Assembly: GCA_025200525.1 (NCBI GenBank)
Contig: CM045758.1
Span: 192,484,463-192,548,462, forward strand
Direction: 5' to 3'
Origin: Camellia lanceoleosa
Lineage: Eukaryota; Streptophyta; Magnoliopsida; Ericales; Theaceae
DNA: 64,000 nucleotides
Positions within the stretch are counted from its first letter, which is position 1; the number at the start of each line of letters is the position of its first letter. The notes under the pieces were generated by a model. It was given only the letters and a program-made list of their open reading frames with translations. It did not search any database and was not told where the DNA came from. The translations under genes were made by a program, and so were the position numbers. This document shows positions 58,357 to 64,000 of this stretch, one piece after another.

Positions 58357-60888
58357 AATACATGATACAAGAGTATATGATGTTCATTCATAGCAAAACA
58401 ATAATATAGTTTCTTAAACGTATCATAAGTTTGCATTTCAAATCATAGGTTTAACAAATATAACTTTACTATACTACTACTCGCAAATAGCTCCGTACAA
58501 GGGGTTTCCTCCTCCGAGTGCTTGACCTACACAAAGCATGAGCGAGACATTGAAAACACACAAACTAACAAGCTTCTAAATTCACTTCAAGTGTTCTAAT
58601 TTAACCTAATGTTTCTTAATATTTTCTTAGATTATCCAAGACTTTTTTAAGCCTAATTCAAGACTAAGTCAAGTGTCAAACATGTTTTGAGTGCATGCTT
58701 AGAAGCATCCCAAGTGATCAAGGCTTAAAGTATATCAAAGTGTGTTGAGAACATATGTCGAAGGGCCTTAAGTATTCTACAACAATTTCATATGTTTTAT
58801 GTTGAAAATATCATGTTTAGGTATTTAATGTTTAATAAAATAATAAGAAATGAAAGGAAATTAAGTTAGGAGAGGAATTAGCATGAAATGGTTAGAGAGA
58901 AATTGAGTAGTCTTTACTAATTTGAGCATATCTATTTGTGTACTTAGAATTTGAATGTGAGACCACCACCATTGAAAACTAGATTTTTGGGGCTTGAATT
59001 AAGACTCAAGATTGCTTAAAACCGAATTTGGATGAGAGAGATACGCCTATTTGGAGTTAGGCTGAAATAGGAAAATCTGCTTAGGCGGATTTCTAGGGTT
59101 GCATGGGCGGATTTAAGCAATAGCAAAAATTGAGTTTTGGGGTTCAAACCACTCGAGCAAAAGTCAAATCTGCTCAAGTGGATTTGGCTGCTTCAGAATA
59201 CTTGGTTTGAGTCCGAATATCCGTTCATTTTCTTACCTTTTCCCCTTTCTTTCTGAGGTTTCAAGACATGATTTTGAGCTTCCAAAACTCTTGAAAAACA
59301 TGAGGAAACATAAAAATAAACTTCTTTTAAGAATAAGATCATCAAAACTTCAAGATTTCTAACTTTCTAACTTCATTTCAATTCTTTTGTAATCTTCTTC
59401 CTCTTCCTCCTTTAAAACATGATTTTAAATATGCAAAATCATCAAAAGCTATGAGAAATCATGAGAATAGAACTTCCTATGAGCTAAGAACATCAAAAAC
59501 AAGATCAAACTAGCAAGAATTTGAGACCCACTACTTGTTTTGCAATTACCCTAAGTCCTCCTTGTCTTTTCTCTTCATTTCTTCCATGGTAACCCAAATT
59601 AACTCTAGTTTCTTCTTAATCTTAAGTGATTGATAGGTTAGCTACAAGATTTATGGTTTAATTTTACCTCTAGGATGATCAAAAGTGGTGATTTGGGTTG
59701 AAATTCTTGAAGTTCTTCAAGCTTTTCTTCTTTCCCTCTTCTTTCTCTTTCTTCTTGTTCTTTCTGTTTTCTTCTAGTCTCTTCTTGTTTTCTCTAGCAG
59801 AAGCTCCACTCTTCTTGACTGGGTTTGGCTTATATAAGGTATTGAAGGTAAGACAAGAGTTATAAGGGACAAAAAGAACGGTGTATGTGTGTTTTATCAA
59901 ATTGTCTAATTTTATTTGCTTAGATCAACTAATCTTGCTTAATTAAAGGGTTGTTTAGGATGTGCTATATAAGTGCATTTTTTTTACTTTTTAGATAAAA
60001 AAGTAGAGAAAAAAAAAGATGTATATTTGGGATAATTTTTTAACTTTTTACAAAAAGATGTGTAATAAAATATTTTAGTAAAATTAAAATGACCATTTTA
60101 CCCGTGTTGATTTTTTGACTTTTGGGTAGTTGAATTCAAAGGGCAAAATAATAATTTTGCCCTCTAGGCTTCCCCCACAAGCTTCCCCCAAATAGAATGA
60201 ACTTTTTAACTTTTTTAGTAATTTTTTGATTTTTTGGGGCCCACTAATAGTGTCAATTAAGGTTTATACTAATTAATCAAGATTTAAGCTTAATCATACT
60301 TAGCCTAATTAATCCTAATTAGGGCCCACTAATCATATTTAATCAACACTAATCCTGATTAGTAAAATAACATATATTATTAAAATGACGAGTACATTAT
60401 TCTAAGATCTTCATACTCCTCAATTAGTGCATTGGCATATCCTAGAATTTACATATTCTAAACTTAATATGTCCCCTAACTCTTAATGATTTTTAAGTAT
60501 TTCTATTCTTAAGTTTGTCTCATCAAGGCATGTTTTTCACTTATAAATTTCTTGCCAATTGTATTCATCTTCTAGGGTTTCTTCTTGTCAATTTATATTT
60601 CCATCTCTAGAGTATTGAAAGGTAATTAAATCAAATTAAGCATTCGGTCATGTTATGTAAAAGCGCTTTTGATATGATACATACTTGCTTGCTATATTTA
60701 AGAGGGGCCTAATTCTTAACTCTTAATCATGAATAGTAGCATTCTTTTGTTCAAAGTTTCCTAACTACCCATTTCTAAGCTTACATTGAGTACTTAGTTT
60801 AATAAGATAGTTAATTTAACTTAGAATATTTGAGAGTAGATAATCATACAGTCATAGCGTGCGGTGTTCTTTGGGGTGTCACATTGGG

Positions 60889-61121
60889 TCTATAAGCTTA
60901 TAAGAAATAATCAGATAATTTAATTTGTTCATTTTATTAGATGTTGTGTATATGTCAAAATGGCTACTTTGGGATTTTTTTTGTAATTGATTTGATAGTT
61001 GTGAGAGAAAAAGTGAAATAATTATACTTTGAATGTGACATTTTATTTTTCTTGATTATTTTAACCTAAAAATTCATTGGTAAACTGGGTCATAAAACTC
61101 ATAAGACTGACAAAATAAATA
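60889..61121. other. Spacer before the Mutator-like element
   Basis: AT-rich sequence with no recognisable feature. The last nine or ten bases should form the MULE target duplication, but the partner lies outside the window. Confidence 0.4.
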
Positions 61122-61873
61122 GGGCAAATTACAGAAATGGTCCCTATAGTTTACCCTTGGTTTCATTTTGGTCCATGCACTTCTAAATGTATCAATTTTG
61201 CCCTTACAGTTTGATTTTTGGCTCGAACTAGTCTAATAGTTAACCGTTGTTGGGATTTTCGATGGAAACCCATTTCCCCCAAGGGCAAGGTTGTCATTTT
61301 GACACCCCCATACCTATTTTCTGCTCGAATATGCAGCCTACATGATTTGTGTAAACAAATAGGAGATTAGGGTTAGGAAAGGAGTTAAGAAAGGGAATGC
61401 AACAAATTGGTGAGAGTTGAGGCTTGAATTCAAAGGTGTCTGAAGGAAATCTAATAAGCGAATCAAATCCATTAAAGTAAGAAAGCAACAAGCCAAGTCG
61501 ATGACTTTGAGAGATGCTTCATCGGGGAGCCCTCAATATGGAATTTGACTTTTCTGACAAAAATTTGTTTGTTTATGTATGTTGTCGTCTTCATTTTGGT
61601 CCCTCTACTTCATAGTGGTTAAATGGTGATTTATGTATACATATAGGTTATTTGTATTTAGATTTACCTTTTTTTTTTTCTTTTTTTTTTTTTTCTTTCT
61701 TTCTTTCTTTCTTGTTGGACTAATCTGAGATGCACCTTTCTATATGTTGGATTCTTTGTTTTGTTCCCTTTTTTATTGACATTGGTTTCCACACGAATAG
61801 ACATGCACATGGGGAAAAGTAATCAACCCCTAACAAATTTTGATTAATTTATTTTTTTATTTAATCCCACAGA

Positions 61874-64000
61874 TCCTGATAGTGATTACTTCACTTTAAA
61901 AATGCATCATGGGGGAACATTTGTATGTAATCCAAATAGGTTGTATGTGGGGGGGGGGGGAGGGGGGGAAGAAACATACTTTGATTACTGCAAAGCTGAT
62001 TACATGAGTATGTTATACATAGAGGATTTGGTAGAGAAATTGGATTATACTGGAAGCATGTCATATTACTACAGAATGCTTGATAAAGATCTTACTAGTG
62101 GGTTAGTCAATGTAAAGAATGACAATGAGATAATGGGTATGCTGAAATTCTTGAATAGAAGTAGGCACATTGATTTTTATTTGGAATAGTATCCTATAAC
62201 ACAACCTAGTTCAATACTGATTGATGACATTGATGAGTTGTTTGGAGATAAAGATGAGTTTCATAGGTATATGGATACAGTAGAAGCTCAGTTCCAAAAG
62301 GATGGTGATTGAGAAGCTGAGTTAGAGCAAGGTAAGGGTGTAGTAGAAGTTGATGGTTTGTTTGATAGTGGATATGATTAAGGTTCTCAGATAGAGTCCA
62401 TAGATTTGGAGGAATATGAGGATAGTGAAATTGATGAAAATGAAGATGACATGCTATTTGAAACTCATGTGGAATTGGGTGGTTTAATGAGGGATAATGT
62501 CATTGATGAAGCACAAGTTGAAGAGATGTGGGAGCATGAGTCAGCTTCAGATGAGCCGAAAAGCATTGATTTATCAACTGAAGGTGAGGATAATGGGAAG
62601 AAGAAAGAAAAGTACCCTCAATTTAATATGCATACAGATATGGTTGAGCCCCAATTTAAAGTTGGGATGTTCTTTGGGACTTCTCAAATCTTTAAAGATT
62701 CTATTAGACAACATGCTATAAAGACTAGAAAATCAATCAAGTTTGTCAAAAATGACAACCTTAGGGTGAGAGCCAGTTGTAAGCCTCCATGCAAGTGGGT
62801 CTTTTTTGCATATAAAGTTCAAGGGGAAAATAGTTTTCAAATAAAAACCTACCACCCCACACATAACTGTGGCAGAATTTTCCACAATAGACAAGTCAAT
62901 TCCACTTGGTTGTCCAAACAATACATGGAGACACTTATGACCAACCCTACATGGCCCTTGTCTGCTTTCCAAAAAGCTATGTAGATGGACCACAAAGTTG
63001 GGGTGTCAAAGAGTCAAGTTTATAGGGCCAAGAGGAAAGCACAAGACCTAATTGAGGGCAGCCATGAGGAACAGTATGCAAAGCTGTGGGATTATTGTGA
63101 AGAAATTAGAAAATCAAATCCCGGGTCAACCATTATTATGCAGGTTCATGAGATTCAGCTAGAGGATGAGGATGAGGATGATGTAGGGAAGTCCAGATTT
63201 GAAAGGATTTATGTATGTTTGGGGGCTTCTAAGAAAGGCTTCATTGCAGGATGCAGGCCATATATTGAAGTGGATGATTGCCATTTGAAAGGTCCTTACA
63301 AAGGCCAGTTTCTTCAATCTGTGGCCATTGATGGTAACAATAACACTTTTCCAGTGGCTTTTGCTGTAGTGGAAGGGGAAACAAAATCCTTATGGAAGTG
63401 GTTTCTGGATACTACAAGAAGATCTAAGGATAGGCAACCACAAAGGGTTCACAGTCATGTCTAATAAACAAAAGGTAAAGGTTTTGGTATTCTTTCACTT
63501 AATTTAATTAGTCTTTTGTGGATAACCTATATTACTTGCTTTTGGCTTGGCTTTTAATTGTTGTTGTCTTGGTTTTTGTTTTGTTTTGTTTTTTTTTCAT
63601 TTATTTTTGTCATAGGGACTGATTCTAGCAGTTGTAGAGGTGCTTCCATATGCTGAGCACAGATTCTGTATTAGACATTTCTACAAAAACTTCAAAGACA
63701 ACTTCAAGGGCATCCATTTAAAAGAAATTTTGTTTTGTGCAACCAAAGCCACATATGTGCAAAGGTTCAGTATCATATGGAAGAGATGAAAGAAGACATA
63801 TGAAGATGCTTTCACATGGTTGGCAGACAAACCACCTTGCTTCTGGAGCAGGTCCCATTTCACAACATACAACAACTGTGATGAGTTAGACAATAACATG
63901 TGTGAGAGCTTCAACAGTTTGATTCTAGATGTAAGAAGTAAGATATTTTGCCACTACTTGAGGATATTAGATTTATTTTGATGAAGAGGATGCAAATAAG
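61874..64000 (+). pseudogene. MULE transposase (MuDR type), broken and incomplete
   Basis: A probable exon begins after CCCACAG at 61873. FTLKMHHGGTFVCNP is followed by an N-terminal domain with a poly-Gly run coded by a G tract (61950-61968). The same frame continues past stops at 62187, about 62312 and about 62381 into an acidic stretch. Next comes the MuDR DNA-binding domain (VGMFFGTSQIFKDSIRQHAI, CKPPCKWVFFAYK, THNCGRIFHNRQVNSTWLSK). Another in-frame stop at 62982 precedes VSKSQVYRAKRKAQDLIEGS and the MULE catalytic domain: AGCRPYIEVDDCHLKGPYKG with the first DDE Asp, and DGNNNTFPVAFAVVEGETKS. A frameshift near 63409 leads to GFTVMSNKQK, then a GT-AG intron (63475-63615) and GLILAVVEVLPYAEHRFCIR, HFYKNFK and NNMCESFNSLIL. 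More frameshifts occur near 63770, 63800 and 63945. The C-terminus lies beyond the window. Confidence 0.9.
63475..63615 (+). other. Intron in the MULE transposase
   Basis: AAAAG is followed by GTAAAG, and the tract ends TGTCATAG before GGACTG. Joining the flanks gives the conserved KQKGLI segment in frame. The length is 141 bp. Confidence 0.75.

Larger units (their letters stand above)
46956..60883 (-). mobile_element. Ancient solo LTR containing two nested elements (TSD TTGGG)
   Basis: TTGGG is present at 46951-46955 and 60884-60888. The edges are TGTCATGACCCC and GGGTGTCACA, so it reads TGTGACACCCC to GGTCATGACA on the minus strand. Removing the Tekay-like element and the Copia-type LTR with one copy of each duplication leaves about 3.16 kb: 46956-47290, 56892-57195 and 58362-60883. 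These pieces have no PBS, PPT or gene. Part of 59945-60250 has MITE-like words (GGGTTGTTTAGGATGTGC). The strand follows the similarity of its left edge to the related LTRs at 25965 and 47291. Confidence 0.85.
61122..64000 (+). mobile_element. Mutator-like element (MULE), left part only
   Basis: The left terminus is taken as GGGCAAATTACAGAAATGG at 61122, a form of the GGGCAAATTACA...GGTCCCT termini seen in plant MULEs. Transposase exons start near 61874, and the element continues past the end of the window. The right terminal repeat is not visible, so the boundary rests on terminus type alone. Confidence 0.65.

Overview
The window is nuclear DNA from a flowering plant, probably a eudicot. It is AT-rich, has GT-AG introns, and carries a plant-only DUF247 (UPF0481) gene, plant-type MITEs, a Tekay-like chromovirus, a LINE, hAT and Mutator-like transposases and many solo LTRs. 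There is no operon structure, CRISPR array or rRNA gene.

The only host gene that looks intact is the DUF247 protein on the minus strand (13252-14673, with a possible 5' leader intron). A second host-derived piece, 5613-5922, encodes the C-terminal part of an RER1-type ER retrieval receptor. Its upstream exons are missing, so it is a fragment or captured exon.

Layout. 1-5.6 kb: non-coding, with two MITEs (one a 507-bp near-perfect foldback) and a 57-bp tandem array built on a short palindrome. 5.6-6.9 kb: RER1 fragment, then a 655-bp piece of a Ty3/gypsy 5' end that recurs at 16952-17606. 6.9-13.2 kb: AT-rich spacer with several small inverted-repeat elements flanked by TAA or TTA. 13.2-14.9 kb: DUF247. 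15.1-19.2 kb: truncated minus-strand gypsy element (gag, start of protease, PBS, one LTR) abutting a decayed hAT transposase (19.2-20.9 kb). 22-29.2 kb: a 5'-truncated minus-strand LINE split by two LTR-type insertions, each with its own 5-bp target duplication. 29.2-33.3 kb: non-coding, with a (GGGGGC)4 tract and one MITE. 33.3-46.1 kb: a degenerate plus-strand chromovirus with TCAAC target duplication, invaded by a MITE, a 4.4-kb solo LTR and a 2.1-kb solo LTR. 46.96-60.88 kb: an ancient solo LTR (target duplication TTGGG) that contains a complete but mutated 9.6-kb Tekay-like element (CTTCG) and a Copia-type solo LTR (AATAC). 61.1-64.0 kb: the left end of a Mutator-like element whose transposase has nonsense and frameshift changes and which leaves the window.

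The main interest is therefore transposon archaeology. Target-site duplications let most of the nesting order be read directly, and several LTR families independently carry small islands of GC-rich palindromic repeats inside otherwise AT-rich LTRs. I found no clear new multi-gene system.
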